From Paraphaeosphaeria minitans (lineage: Eukaryota > Ascomycota > Dothideomycetes > Pleosporales > Didymosphaeriaceae), in NCBI GenBank assembly GCA_015832175.1, contig WJXW01000001.1, forward strand, positions 2,976,001 through 3,040,000: a stretch of 64,000 bases of DNA. The letters are read 5' to 3'. A model generated the notes under the pieces. It saw only the letters and a list, made by a program, of their open reading frames with translations. It ran no database searches and was not told the DNA's origin. The first letter of the stretch is position 1, and every line of letters starts with the position of its first letter. Shown piece by piece: positions 24,436 through 35,600 of the stretch. The position numbers were made by a program, and so were the translations under genes.

Positions 24436-24630
24436 TGTTAAAGTAAAACACTCACTTCTGTAATTCTTTCTGGATCCACTAATTTAGATCACAGGATTCT
24501 TGCCAAGAGGCTTGTTTCTTTTGTATATAGTCTGCTCTTTTGGCATCCTTTCCTATAATTAGCTCTTTGTATTCTTTACAACTCTGCTCCTAAATATCCT
24601 GTAATAGTTCGAGCCCTTTTTACCACAACA
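24436..24630 (+). repeat. 3' LTR of copia E1 (195 bp)
   Basis: It starts tgttaaagtaaaacac and ends accacaaca, directly followed by the duplicated target site ATAGC and the rest of E2. Confidence 0.92.
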
Positions 24631-25603
24631 ATAGCCTTTTAAATCTATTAAACTACTAATAAGTAAGAGCCTTTGTAAGGCTATCTACTAGCACTTTACT
24701 AGTTAGAAGATATTCTACTTAAAATAATCTTTTTATATACTCTTACTGTAACTATATATTCTAAATATTTATATAGCGTAGTTAAGTAGTAATTCTTTCG
24801 TTCTTTCTAATTACTAAATAAATAGTTTAAAGATTATTATAATAGACCTTCTATAAAAGTCTTAGATCTAGAGTAAGCTTAGTAAAGAATCTTTTAATTG
24901 CTATAGCTTATTTACTTATATATTTAAGCACTAGAAGCTCTGCTTCTATTATTAAAGTAGTAATTATATTCTGTTAAGCTACTTTCTATAGGATAGCTCC
25001 TCTAAATAATAGGATAATATATCTATAGGAAGATTGCTGTAATATTAGATTATTAGCAAATAAGATATCTCTACATATTAGCAGATTAGGTCTATTATAG
25101 CCTCTAAAGACTATAGCCTACTATCTAGTTTAATAGAGGTAAAGGATTACATAATTAATAGCAGCAAAGTGTTCTTTACTTAGATTTATTAGAAAGTGTA
25201 ATAGCTTTAACACTATAAAGGCTATATCTAGGCATAGTATAATTACTGTGTAGAGAGCTAATCCTACCTCTTCTTAAAAGAGCTTTATTTGTTGAGGAGT
25301 AGCTTCTCCTATGCTTAGAACAAGATCTTCTACTAATAGAGGTGTAGGAGGGAAGCTCCTAGAGTTTAAAAGGTTAAACTTTTTTGTAATCTTATTAATA
25401 TAGGTATTATAGACTAGAGAAATTAATCTTACTTCTCTATCTTTAATTACTTAAACACCTAGGAACTACTCTACTAGTCTTTTTAATTTAATTTTATATT
25501 TGTTCGCAATCTTCTTTTAAAAATCTAGGGCTTCTTTCTCTTTACTCTTATAATAGAGAAGAAGAATGTTATTAATATAAAATAGAATAATAATACTTTA
25601 ATT
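24631..25603 (-). pseudogene. Copia E2, RNaseH-RT C-terminal part (part 2)
   Basis: This is the reverse complement of about 21716-22685 of E1 and continues E2 after the E1 insertion. Read on the minus strand it contains the RNaseH domain and the end of RT, including the catalytic motif at about 25569-25583, which again reads YINN. It stops at 25603 where element B1 begins. The gag-integrase side of E2 is missing. Confidence 0.85.
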
Positions 25604-25935
25604 TGTCTGTACAGTTTATTGTACAAGTAGCACTGGGTGAAGTGGGGGCCTACCTACCTATAGGGACCTGCATAAGGACCCACTACTTAGGTTAGCGCTA
25701 AGAGGCAGAGACTTTATAAAGCCCTTAGTGCCCCTTTGTACGATAGATAAGACGTAATTAATTAAACCTACTTTTTACCTTTTACATAATAGTATACTAT
25801 TAACCTTTAAATGCTTAATTGTAGATTAAGCCAAACTAACACTAATTAGTAGTTAATTCTAATTAACTGCAAACTAGTAAGGTCTAAAGACAGAGCGCCT
25901 TACAAGCTAAATGCGTAGGCTCTATATTATTACCT

Positions 25936-26165
25936 TTACTGGAGATTAAATTTTAGATTGTATAATAAGTAGAAACAAAGCACACATATCTATAAAGAGT
26001 CGCATAATCTAGTCTAAGCTATTCTATAGAAAAGAAAGGAGATAATATCTTTACTAGAGATTAAATTTCAGATTATATAATAAGTAGAAACAAAGCGCGC
26101 ATATTTATAAAAAGTTGTATAATCTAGTCTAAGCTATTCTATAGAAAAGAGCGGAGATAGTAAGC
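25936..26165. repeat. 115-bp tandem repeat in element B leader
   Basis: Two units start at 25936 and 26051, each with ttactagagattaaatttta-like sequence and ending with ctattctatagaaaag plus a purine tail. The same pair occurs in B2 (about 46525-46755). They lie between LTR and gag. Confidence 0.75.
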
Positions 26166-26183
26166 ACATTTATAACACTAAAA

Positions 26184-26280
26184 AACACGTCGCACAATTA
26201 AACTAGCAATAACTAAACGTAAACACGTCGCACGATTAAACTAGTAATAACTAAACGTAGACACGTTGCACAACTAAGAA
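26184..26280. repeat. 38-bp tandem repeat in element B leader
   Basis: About two and a half units begin acacgtcgcac, followed by attaaactagtaataactaa. B2 has about one unit fewer (46774-46830), so copy number varies between elements. Confidence 0.7.
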
Positions 26281-26928
26281 AGATAATAATAATATAGCCT
26301 TAAGACTAGGAGACTTCCTAGAGGAACTATAACCTAAGGACGTTACGTAATAATTAATACTACCTCCTTAGTAGAAAGATAAAGCTAAAGTAATATAGCT
26401 TTAATAAGTAGAAGAAGTAATAAATATTAAGGCTATTATCTTAAGAGGAGAGATTGCATAAAAGTACTAGGTAAATAGAGTAGATCTATACAGCTACCTA
26501 CCCCCTTCTCTAAAATAGCTAAACACTTATATAGTGTATATAATTGCGTAATATCGCGTAAGCAGCCTTAAAGGTAAAGAGGTAATTTCTTCTTTTACTA
26601 AAGATTTTAACAACTAGAAAGAGAGAACCTTTAATAAGATTAGTTATATAGTAAGAAAAGAGCTTATTACTTTTCTTACAAAAGAAGGCTTTGTCGCTAC
26701 TAATTCTATAATAAAGGACACTTATACAAAGAAACTCTTTAAACTATTATAGCTTAACTATAAGCTATAGACCCTTTATATAATAACTTTGTAACTGTAA
26801 CCTAAACTGCTTTGTATAATCCTAATAATGTAACCTATACTATCTACAGGCAATACATATATATATAGAGTATAGCTAGGGCCTATCCTTATACGTGCAA
26901 GGACAGAGACACTATATATAAAGCCACA

Positions 26929-26991
26929 TGTTAAATCCAAGAGGGTAGCTAGTCCTAAAGGGTTAAGGTTAGTTCTTAGGCAGGAGTACTT
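26929..26991 (-). repeat. A' LTR, fragment 1
   Basis: This is the first 63 bp of a 411-bp A' LTR (tgttaaatccaagagggtag...), inserted in B1 next to CCACA (26924-26928). The LTR is interrupted by chromovirus copy 3, which duplicated TACTT. It continues at 33702-33796 and 40507-40759, and the three pieces add up to 411 bp. Confidence 0.85.
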
Positions 26992-27402
26992 TATTAAATC
27001 CAAGAGGGTAGCTAGTCCTAAAGGGTTAAGGTTGGTTCTTGGGCAGGAGTACTTACAGAAGGTGGAAGGTCTTGTTAATATAATAGTATCTTACAAAGTG
27101 TAATAAGTTAATAATTTAGTCTGCTAGAATCTAAATAATAGATTAATAAATAGATTAAACACAAGTATAGAGAGCCTATCCTTACGTTCCTATATACTTT
27201 AAGCGATTAGTGGACTAATCGCTCTAATTAAACTAATTAAGCACTAATTAGTTGCTTAGTATATTAAGTGCTTAGTCTAATTAGTTGTCTTAGCGCTCTA
27301 ATTACACTAATTAGATCACGTGACCTTTTGTGCTGTGTCACTTAAACAATAAATGTAGATATATATAAAGATCCTAGGAGGCCTAGCCTTTAGATCTTAA
27401 CA
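26992..27402 (-). repeat. 3' LTR of chromovirus copy 3 (411 bp)
   Basis: On the plus strand it starts tattaaatcc (from tgttaaat) and ends gatcttaaca. The U3 contains the perfect inverted repeat agcgattagt-gg-actaatcgct (27204-27225) and the E-box-like cacgtgacc. Confidence 0.92.
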
Positions 27403-27445
27403 TTATCTCCTTTCTTACTAGGATTTGTTCTTAAATTATATAACT

Positions 27446-28147
27446 ATGTCTTATGCCTAGTTATAACTAGAGCTTACCCTATATTATAAGTAGCGTTAGC
27501 TTACTCGCACTATGCCCTAACAACCTTCTAAGTCTAGTACTACCTATTACTATTACCTAACTAATTTTATTAACTCTTTTGGCAAAGTTATAGTTAAGAA
27601 ATACTTAATATGTATAAAATATAATTATGTTTATAAAGTTCACGTTTAGTCTAAAAGATGTAGAGAATATATTTATTAAGGTTAATATTATAATATGCGC
27701 GTTTTAGAGTCTAAGTTTAAGTGTTTATTAGTAGAGAAAGAGAAATTGCGTATATAGATAAAAGAGTTAAGAGAAACGTAGGAGGCTATGTTTAAGACCT
27801 ATAAGAAGGCGTTAGAGAAATTATAGGTTATACGCGCGTATAAAGATTAGTTATATTAGTAAATAGACCCACTAGATAAGCATGCTAAAGATGCGATAGT
27901 GGTTAAGGAAAAGAATATTAAGGAGGCTAAATCTTATAAGGCTGTTAATCTAGTAGTTAATAAGACTCCTTTAGGTTCCTTCTTATCCCCTACAACATAA
28001 AGCGCTTTTAAGGATTTCTTATTAGAATTCTAGGATAATCTAGTGCCTTTACTATCTTAGGTACAAATGTTATTATACTATATAGGTTGTTAGTAAAATT
28101 CTCTAATCTTTTATTAATAGTTTCCTAGGTAGTTCTCTAGTTCCTAA
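27446..28147 (+). pseudogene. Antisense cysteine-motif/coiled-coil gene of family A (copy 3)
   Basis: This is a 702-nt frame with ATG at 27446 and TAA at 28145-28147, on the strand opposite to pol. Its 3' end overlaps the chromodomain end of pol by about 57 bp, in convergent orientation. Predicted order: N-terminal segment, a Cys motif near codons 50-85 (with YLICIKYNYVYKV and RCREYIY; several original Cys probably now read Tyr), then a Lys/Glu-rich coiled-coil stretch (LLVEKEKLRI, MFKTYKKALEKL), then the conserved block LLEFxDNLVPLLS. Stops are TAG/TAA only. Length and frame agree in four copies. Function is unknown; the pattern resembles Cys-rich hypothetical proteins common around fungal transposons (my recollection, not a search). 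Confidence 0.65.
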
Positions 28148-31100
28148 GTATTCTTACTGTGTAGGTAACCTTTCCACTTAATAAAGTACGCGTTGCTATA
28201 CTAATTATATTCTAGAATTCTTTTAACCTTAAATTTATTTTCTTCCTTAGTTCTGTAGTAGAAGGCGGTTCCAACTGGTGTATTAGGGTCTACTAGTTCT
28301 AGTAGTAATATGTGGAATACTAGGTATATTTTTGCATCTGGCGGTAGTTCCAACTTATAGTTTACTAGTAATATTTACTTAGAAATGTAAAATAGTCTAA
28401 CCTTAATATAATCTAGTTTCTTGTGTTTCTTTATCTAAGTTTAAAGGTTCTTTGTAAGCAGATATACTTTATCCCTCTTCTTTAGCTAAGGTGCTATTTT
28501 TTGTTTTTAGTTTTAATATAAAATTAATTACTACTAAGCTTTCTTAAGATTCTCTTAGAGTTATTAGTGTATTTTCTTTATGTTTTCTACTATATCTATA
28601 GCTTCTTTTACTTTAATTATTGTAGGAAATTGTTAATTAAAGAGATGTGGGTGTCTTCTGTAGTTTATATAGAATAGTGTATGTCCTAATACTGCTAATA
28701 CTTTGTTATTATAGGCTAACTATACTATAGGTAGTAATAAAACCTAGTTATTCTTCTAACTGTTACAGTAGATGCGTAGGTACGTTTCTATAGTTTAGTT
28801 TATACGTTCTGTCTATCTATTTATTTATAAATAGTAAGCTGTTAATAGCTTTTGTTTTGTTCTAAGCAGGGCTATAAGCGTTATTTAATAATTTAACATA
28901 AAGAGCTTGTCTCTATCGCTAATAATTATTTTTGGGATTCTGTGGTGTCTAATTAGTTAGTCTAGGATAAGAAAGGCGAGTTCCTTTGCTGTTATTCTCT
29001 TAAGGCATGGAATAAGCTTAATATACTTAGTTAATTAGCAGACTATTACTAGTATACTGTCGTATTTAATTCCTGTTATTAGATTCTTAGAGTTTAGAAT
29101 TCCTATAACAAAATCCATAGCAATATCTTCCTATAGTGCTATTAGTATTCTAATTGCTTATATCTCTCTATACTTAAGATGTGTACTGTGTTTATTTCTC
29201 TAGCATTCTGCACATTTATAGATATAAGTTATTACAGCTTCCTTAATTCCTTTAAAGGTGTAATTCCTTTAGATAAGTTCTATTATCTTTGTAATGCCTA
29301 GGTGTCCGTATATAGGGTCATTGTAGTATTATTAGATAATCTTAGTCTATAGATATTTTAGAACTTCTTAGTTAATTACTAAAAGTTAATTTAGTTCTAC
29401 TATTAGTTCTAGAGATCCATTTTTAGCTTTACAAAGAATTGCAGAGAAGGTTTTTACCTTTTCTCCTACTAGATTACTTTGTTAGCTAAGAGCGTCTACT
29501 CTGCCATTTTCTTTTCTAGCTATATAGATAATTTTAAACTTATACTACCTAGTAGTCTGTAACTATCTTTATTATTGTGGCGTAAGTTCTTTTGTTATTA
29601 TAAACCTTAGAAGGTTCTTATAATCTGTGTAGATTTCTAGCGTTAAGTAACTAAGTGCGTAAATCTTCTAATGCTTTAAGGCTTTAATAATAGCGTAGAG
29701 TTCTTTATTATGTACGTTGTATTGTGTTTTAGCGTTATTAAATTTGCATAAGTAATAGGCAATTAGGTGCTATTTACTATTATATTCTTATTTAGCGTAG
29801 GCGCCTAGCGTAAGATTGCTAGCGTCTGTTTTAAAGCGCAGTGGTTTATTACTTCTAAAATAAATAAGGATAGGTTCTATAATACATGCTGTCTTAAGGA
29901 GTTAGAATAACATTCTACACTTATTTATCTATTTAAAGGGTACGTCCTTCTTTATAAGATTTATTAGAGGTATTGTGACTTTTACGTAATCTTGGATAAC
30001 TTGTGAGTTAAATCTATAGAATCCTAAGAATTCTTAGATATTCTTGGCTGTCTTTAGTATTAGCTAGTTCTTAATATATTTAACTTTACTTAGTGCTATT
30101 TTAATTCCTTCTATAGTAACAATGTGTCCTAGGAATTCGAGTTATTTAATGTTAAACTTGCATTTCTTAAGTTTAATATAAAGGCATACTTTATCTAGTG
30201 CTTCTAGTACTATCTGTATATACTTAGTGTGGTCTAATTTGCTTTTGGAAAAGACAAGAATATCGTCTATATACGCGATAATAAATATATCTAGATATTT
30301 GCAGAGTACGTTATTAATAAGTGCTATAAAAGCTGCTAGTGTATTTGTAAGTCTAAAAGGCATAACTTTATATTCAAATAGTCTGTAGCGTAATTAAAAC
30401 GCTGTTTTCTATTCTTTACCTTTCTTAATTTGTATAAGGTGGTAACTGTTTCTTAGATCTATTATTATAAATATCTTAGCTTAAGATAGTTAATCTTGTA
30501 ACTCTATAATATTTAGTAGTAGATATTAGTTCTTTATTATTATGTTGTTAAGTTATTAGTAGTTAACGTATAGTCTGTCTAATCCATCCTTTTTCTTAAC
30601 AAACATAAAAGGGCTTACTACTAGTGACTTTAATAGTTATATATATTCTTTCTTAAGGTTTATCTTAATAAAATTACGTTCTTTAAGGAGTTCTTCTTTT
30701 ATCTTACTATATAGTAGTCTAAAGGGTGGCGTCTTCCCTTCTTCTAGGTCTATTGTAAGATCCTAGGGTTAATATTCTGGTAGGTTTACTTTTCCTTCCT
30801 TCTCTATAAATATATATGTCCATTTCCTGTACTCCCTTAGTAAGGTGAGAGGTGTGCTATTATCCTCCTTCTTACGCTTCTTAATCTAGTAGTTCCTACT
30901 AGCGTTGCTAAGGTGTACTTCTGTTTTTTAACTATCTATCGCAGTATTATGTTATTAATAACTCCCTTATCTACTATTATTTTTAGTTAATACGTAGACT
31001 TTACTTATAATGCATAATTATAGCGTTTAAACAATATTTTCTTTATACCCTAGTTAATCTATAGGTTGTGCATTATTAACTAAGGTAATCCTAAGACTAA

Positions 31101-31900
31101 CTTATACTTAGATCCTAGTAAGACATCTAAAGTAAGTTCCTCTCTATATCCTTAGACTATTATTATAGTAGTAACCTCCTAGTATATTTAAGGTGTCTTA
31201 GGCATTAGAGATCTATTTGTAACATAGATAATATAGGGTACTTCTTTCTTTAACATTATAAGTCCTACTCGTCTTACTATCTAATAAGATATAAAGTTCT
31301 TTCCTACTCCTAAGTCTATAAGAGCTTAAGCCTGTATTCCTTTAAGCTATACTAGTAGCTTAACTAATACTGTACTTACTATAGCATTTAATTTAATAAA
31401 GGCGTTTTCTTATCTAAGTTTAGGCCTAAAAAAGATATCTATTCTTATAGGTTATAATTAAGTTCTAGTGCCTAGTATGCGTTTCTAAGCATCTACTTCT
31501 ATTGTTATTCTTAAGTATATAGCTTATATAAATTGTCTTCTTCTTCTTCTTATAAGGATATTCTTCTATTTTTTCTCCCACAGTCTTTACTATTCCTATA
31601 TACTAGTTAAATTAGTAGCTCTATTATTACTTCTTACGTAGGGCAGTTTACAAAGACGTCTAAGTGTTTGGCTATATAGTAGTATTTGTAGTCTTAGTTT
31701 AGACACGTGTACTAGTACAGTTACATGTAGTCTCTATTAATAAGTATATTACAGTATTTATTACCCTTTAGCGTAAGGTAAGGAAAGTATTTTACTTATT
31801 ATTTGTCCTAGAGGTGTTTATTATAAGCTGTAATAGGGTAGTCTATCTATACCTATCTACAGCGCAGTTTTCTTCTAGGTTGTTTTTTATTCTCCTCTTT
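28090..31900 (-). pseudogene. pol of chromovirus copy 3
   Basis: This is the minus-strand pol frame. Protease lies near 31317 (DSG motif now DLG). RT is at about 30000-30700 with YIDD at 30262-30273, followed by RNaseH (about 29700-29850, containing DASNLTLGAYA-like sequence). Integrase has its zinc region near 29205-29215 and catalytic core at about 28800-29120. The chromodomain occupies 28090-28230. A stop-free stretch of 73 codons (30142-30363) is a surviving piece of the RT palm with MPFRLTN and AYIDDILVFSK. Domain order gives Ty3/gypsy, and the chromodomain places it among chromoviruses. Confidence 0.88.
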
Positions 31901-33268
31901 TTCCGCCTTATATTATACACATATTAGTTCTTTGCAATGCGTCCACATACAGAATTAGTGTATAGGATTTTAGTAGTCTAGGTAGTACTTTAGTACGTAG
32001 TCTAACTTCTTATTTTTATAGGGTTGCATTCCTTTTGGTGTCTAATAGGGTTCTATGTAGTCCTAAACATTTAGTTTATACTTAGGTAACATAGGGTTAT
32101 CTTCTTTCTACCTACTTTATAGGTAAGAAGTAGGAGATCTTAGTATCTCTTCTACGTCTTCTACGTTGTAGTATATGTTAGAGTCGTCTTCTAGATCTTT
32201 GTATAGTTATAAGTTAGGTAAATCTAATTACTTACTTTACTCTAGTGTAACGCGTTAGTAACTAAATAGCGTTATAATAATTTCCTATTCCTTATTAGGT
32301 TCTTAGTCCTTAATAGTTAGTATATTTAACTTAGTTTAATAGACTTTGTTCTTTAATCTGCAGTTCCTAGCTATATAGCCTAGTTTACTACATATAAAGC
32401 ATTTATAGGTCTTAGTTATTAGTTATTAACTTCTATTAGAGACGCGTTTATTAGGCTGCTTAAGGCCTATCCTTCCTCCTTTTCCTTTACTTATATAGTT
32501 AAACTAGATATCTTCTATTAGTTTATATCTCTAGTAGTTCCTTAGCTGTTACTTTTAGACAATTCTAACAGAGTTCTTATAAACCACTTTTGCTAGTTAT
32601 CTAAAGCTTATCGTCTTAGGGTTTTAGTAGAGCTCCTATTATAGTAAAAACTATTCTTTATTAATTCTAATAGTTTCTTTATATAGTTCCTTAAGGTTAG
32701 CAATTTGTGTACTACTACGTAAGAGTTCCTTATATAGTTTCTATTTAAGTCCTTATTTATATATGTCCTAAAGAGATTTATTGTCCTAGTTAAGTTACAC
32801 AGCGTATCTGTAAAACTTAGCTATATACTTAGCTACTAATTATTTCTAAGTTATAGTCTAAATCTTTGCTTTTATAATAGAGTCCTTATTAGTAATTCTA
32901 AAGAGTTATTTAAGGTATTTCTTAAAGTTACTATAATCCTTAATAATATTAACTATATTAGCGTGCTTATTTGCGTAATTATTGTTATTGTTATTGTGGT
33001 CTATTCCTAGGTACTTTTTAAGGTAGGGATAGATCTATAATCCTATATCTCTTTATATATATATTACTATAAAGATAACCTTTTTTTTATCTTTAAGGGG
33101 TTTGTCTAAGTTAAAGAAGTAGAGGTCTAACTAGAGAATTTAGACATTAGTTTAAAATTATTTACTAAAGTAGAAATTAGGTTTGTGTGCCTTACTGCTA
33201 TTCTTTATAGGAGTAATCTTAGCGGCACCTAAAGCTATAGAAGAGGTAGGAGTTTATAAAGTATTTAT
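31901..33268 (-). pseudogene. gag of chromovirus copy 3
   Basis: The frame starts at 33268 (ATA from ATG), 18 bp inside the LTR. It covers a retrotransposon gag capsid domain and a CCHC knuckle whose first Cys codon is at about 32399-32401. The His of the knuckle now reads Tyr. TAG/TAA codons interrupt. Gag and pol lie in different reading phases in this copy. Whether that reflects natural frameshifting or an indel cannot be decided by eye. Confidence 0.8.
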
Positions 33269-33285
33269 ATTAAGGGTGTTTAAGA

Positions 33286-33696
33286 TATTAAATTCAAGAA
33301 GGTAGCTAGTCCTAAAGGGTTAAAGTTAGTTCTTAGGCAGGAGTACTTACAGAAGGTAGAAGGTCTTATTAATACAATAGTATCTTACAAAGTGTAATAA
33401 GTTAATAATTTAGTCTGCTAGAATTTAAACAATAGATTAATAAACAGATTAAACACAAGTATAGAGAGCCTATCTTTGCGTTCCTATATACTTTAAGCGA
33501 TTAGTGGACTAATCACTCTAATTAAACTAATAAAGCACTAATTAGTTACTTAGTATATTAAGTGCTTAGTCTAATTAGTTATCTTAGCGCTCTAATTACA
33601 CTAATTAGATCACGTGACCTTTTGTGCCGTGTCACTTAAACAATAAATGTAGATACATATAAAGATCCTAGGAGGCCTAGCCTTTAGATCTTAACA
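33286..33696 (-). repeat. 5' LTR of chromovirus copy 3 (411 bp)
   Basis: This is the partner of 26992-27402. It ends gatcttaaca, followed by the duplicated target site TACTT. Confidence 0.92.
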
Positions 33697-33796
33697 TACT
33701 TATAGAAGGTGGAAGGTCTTATTAATATAATAGTATTTTGCGAAGTGTAATAAGTTAACAATTTAGTCTACTAGAATCTAAACGATAGATTAATAA
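33697..33796 (-). repeat. A' LTR, fragment 2 (100-bp spacer of a giant inverted repeat)
   Basis: This continues the A' LTR from 26991, starting with duplicated TACTT and ending with AATAA (33792-33796), the target site duplicated by copy 1. It separates two 6705-bp chromovirus copies in inverted orientation. Confidence 0.85.
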
Positions 33797-34207
33797 TGTT
33801 AAGATCTAAAGGCTAGGCCTCCCAGGATCTTCATATGTATCTATATTTATTATTTAAGTGACACGGCACAAAAGGTCACGTGACCTAATTAGTGTGATTA
33901 GAGCGCCAAGACAACTAATTAGACTGAGCACTTAATATACTAAGTAACTAATTAGTGCTTAATTAGTTTAATTAGAGTAATTAGTCCACTAATTACTTAA
34001 AGTATATAGGAACGCAAGGATAGGCTTTCTATACTTGTGTTTAATCTGTTTATTAATCTATTATTTGGATTCTAGTAGACTAAATTGTTAACTTATTACA
34101 CTTTGCAAGATACTATTATATTAATAAGACCTTCTACTTTCTATAAGTACTCCTGCCTAAGAACTAACTTTAACCCTTTAGGACTAGCTACCCTTTTAGA
34201 TTTAACA
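33797..34207 (+). repeat. 5' LTR of chromovirus copy 1 (411 bp)
   Basis: It starts tgttaagatctaaagg and ends tttaaca. It contains the 12-bp perfect palindrome ggtcacgtgacc at 33874-33885, which survived RIP here but reads cacgtaacc in the 3' LTR. Confidence 0.93.
33874..33885. promoter_or_regulatory. Perfect palindrome with CACGTG E-box in LTR U3
   Basis: ggtcacgtgacc is self-complementary over 12 bp, and its core CACGTG is the classical binding site of bHLH transcription factors. It lies in U3, where LTR promoters bind activators. Partly mutated versions are at the equivalent place in the other A LTRs. Use as an activator site is inference. Confidence 0.45.
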
Positions 34208-34224
34208 TCTTAAACACCCTTAAC

Positions 34225-35600
34225 ATAAGTACTTTACAAACTCCTACCTCTTCTATAGCTTTAGGTGCCGCTAAGATTACTCCTATAAAGGATAGTAGTA
34301 AGGCGTATAAACCTAATCTCTACTTTAGCGAATGATCTTAAACTAACATCTAGATTCTCTAGTTAGACCTCTACTTCTTTAACTTAAATAAACCCCTTAA
34401 AGATAAAAAAAAGGTTATCTTCGCAGTGATATATATGCGAGGAGATATAGGATTACAGATCTATTCCTACTTTAAAAAGTACCTAGGAATAGACTATAAC
34501 AATAATAACAACAATTACATAAATAAGCACGCTAATATAGTTAATATTATTAAAGATTATAATAACTTTAAGAAATGCTTTAAGTAACTTTTTAGGATTG
34601 CTAATAAAGACTCTATTACAAAAGCAAAAATTTAAACTATAACTTAGAAACAATTAGTAGCTAAGTATATAGCTAAGTTTTGTAGATACGCTGTGTAACT
34701 TAACTAGGACAATAAATCTCTTTAGGACATGTATAAATAAGGAGTTAAATAGAAACTATATAAGGAACTCTTGCGTAGTAGTGCACAAATTACTAACCTT
34801 AAAGAACTATATAAAGAAACTATTAGAATTAATAAAGAATAGTTTTTACTATAACAGGAGCTCTACTAAAACCCTAAGGCAATAAGCTTTAGATAACTAG
34901 CAAAAGTAGTTTATAGGAACCCTATTAGAATTATCTAAAAGTAACAGCCAAGGAACTACTAGAGATATAAACTAATAGAAGATGTCTAGTTTAACTACTT
35001 AGGCAAAGGAAAAGGAGGAAAGATAGGCCCTAAGTAGCCTAATAAACGCGTCTCTAATAGAAGTTAATAACTAATAACTAAAACCCGTAAATGCTTTATA
35101 TGTGGCAAACTAGGCTACATAGCCAGGAACTATAGATTAAAGAACAAAGTCTATTAAACTAAGTTAAATGTACTAACTATTAAAGACTAAGAACTTAATA
35201 AAGAATAGGAAGTTATTATAACGCTATTTAGTTACTAACGCGTTACACTAGGGTAAAGTAAGTAATTAGATTTACCTAACTTACAACTATATAAAGATCT
35301 AGAAGACGACTCTAACGTATACCACAACGTAGAAGATGTAGAAGAGATACTAAGATCTCCTACTCCTTACCCATAAAGTAGGTGGGAAGAAGACAACCCT
35401 ATGTCACCTAAGTATAAACTAAATGTTTAGGACTACATAGAACCCTACTAGGCACTAAAAGGAATACAACCCTATAAAAATAAGAAGTTAGACTACGTAC
35501 TAAAGTACTACCTAGACCACTAAAATCCTATACACTAATTCTATATGTGGACGCATTACGAAGAACTAATATACGCATAATATAAGGTAGAGAAAGAGGA
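34225..35600 (+). pseudogene. gag of chromovirus copy 1
   Basis: The start is ATA at 34225 (ATG before RIP), chosen because the frame opens there in all copies 18 bp after the LTR. The capsid-like domain spans about 34320-34870 (IYMRGD, YIAKFCRYA). The zinc knuckle at 35092-35133 reads CFICGKLGYIARNY, a CCHC motif with the His and last Cys changed to Tyr. An acidic C-terminal tail follows. Many TAG/TAA interrupt. Gag forms the particle and its knuckle binds element RNA. Confidence 0.85.

Larger units (their letters stand above)
17312..24630 (+). mobile_element. Copia E1: complete Ty1/copia retrotransposon, 7.3 kb
   Basis: It has 195-bp LTRs at both ends (17312-17506, 24436-24630) and the 5-bp target duplication ATAGC (17307-17311 / 24631-24635). 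It is inserted in copia E2 in the opposite orientation. A single gag-pol frame has the order protease, integrase, RT, RNaseH, which is diagnostic of Ty1/copia. A 1.7-kb 3' region follows pol. A purine-rich tract (24429-24435) precedes the 3' LTR. The frame carries many RIP-type stops, so the element is dead. Confidence 0.93.
25604..26928 (+). mobile_element. Element B1: 5' part of a gag-only LTR element
   Basis: The 5' LTR is 25604-25841 (238 bp), followed by a repeat-rich leader and the first part of the gag-like frame. That frame starts at 26294, where ATG has become ATA, and contains LGDFLEEL and SSFTKDFNN. The copy is cut at 26928 by the A' LTR. Its LTR has one copy of a 74-bp unit that is duplicated in B2 and B3. 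The LTR start contains tgtaca-gtttat-tgtaca, a short inverted repeat. Confidence 0.8.
26992..33696 (-). mobile_element. Chromovirus copy 3 (family A), complete, 6705 bp
   Basis: LTRs are 26992-27402 (3') and 33286-33696 (5'), each 411 bp. The target duplication TACTT is at 26987-26991 and 33697-33701. It has exactly the same length as copy 1 and lies in opposite orientation. It is the best preserved copy: the RT motif YIDD (30262-30273) and the middle integrase aspartate (near 28917) are retained. It is still broken by many TAG/TAA codons. Gag starts at 33268 (ATG now ATA). Confidence 0.93.

Noticed and set aside
26776..27003. 75-codon minus-strand open frame
   Set aside because: It runs across the B1/A' LTR junction and into LTR sequence, so it cannot be a gene.
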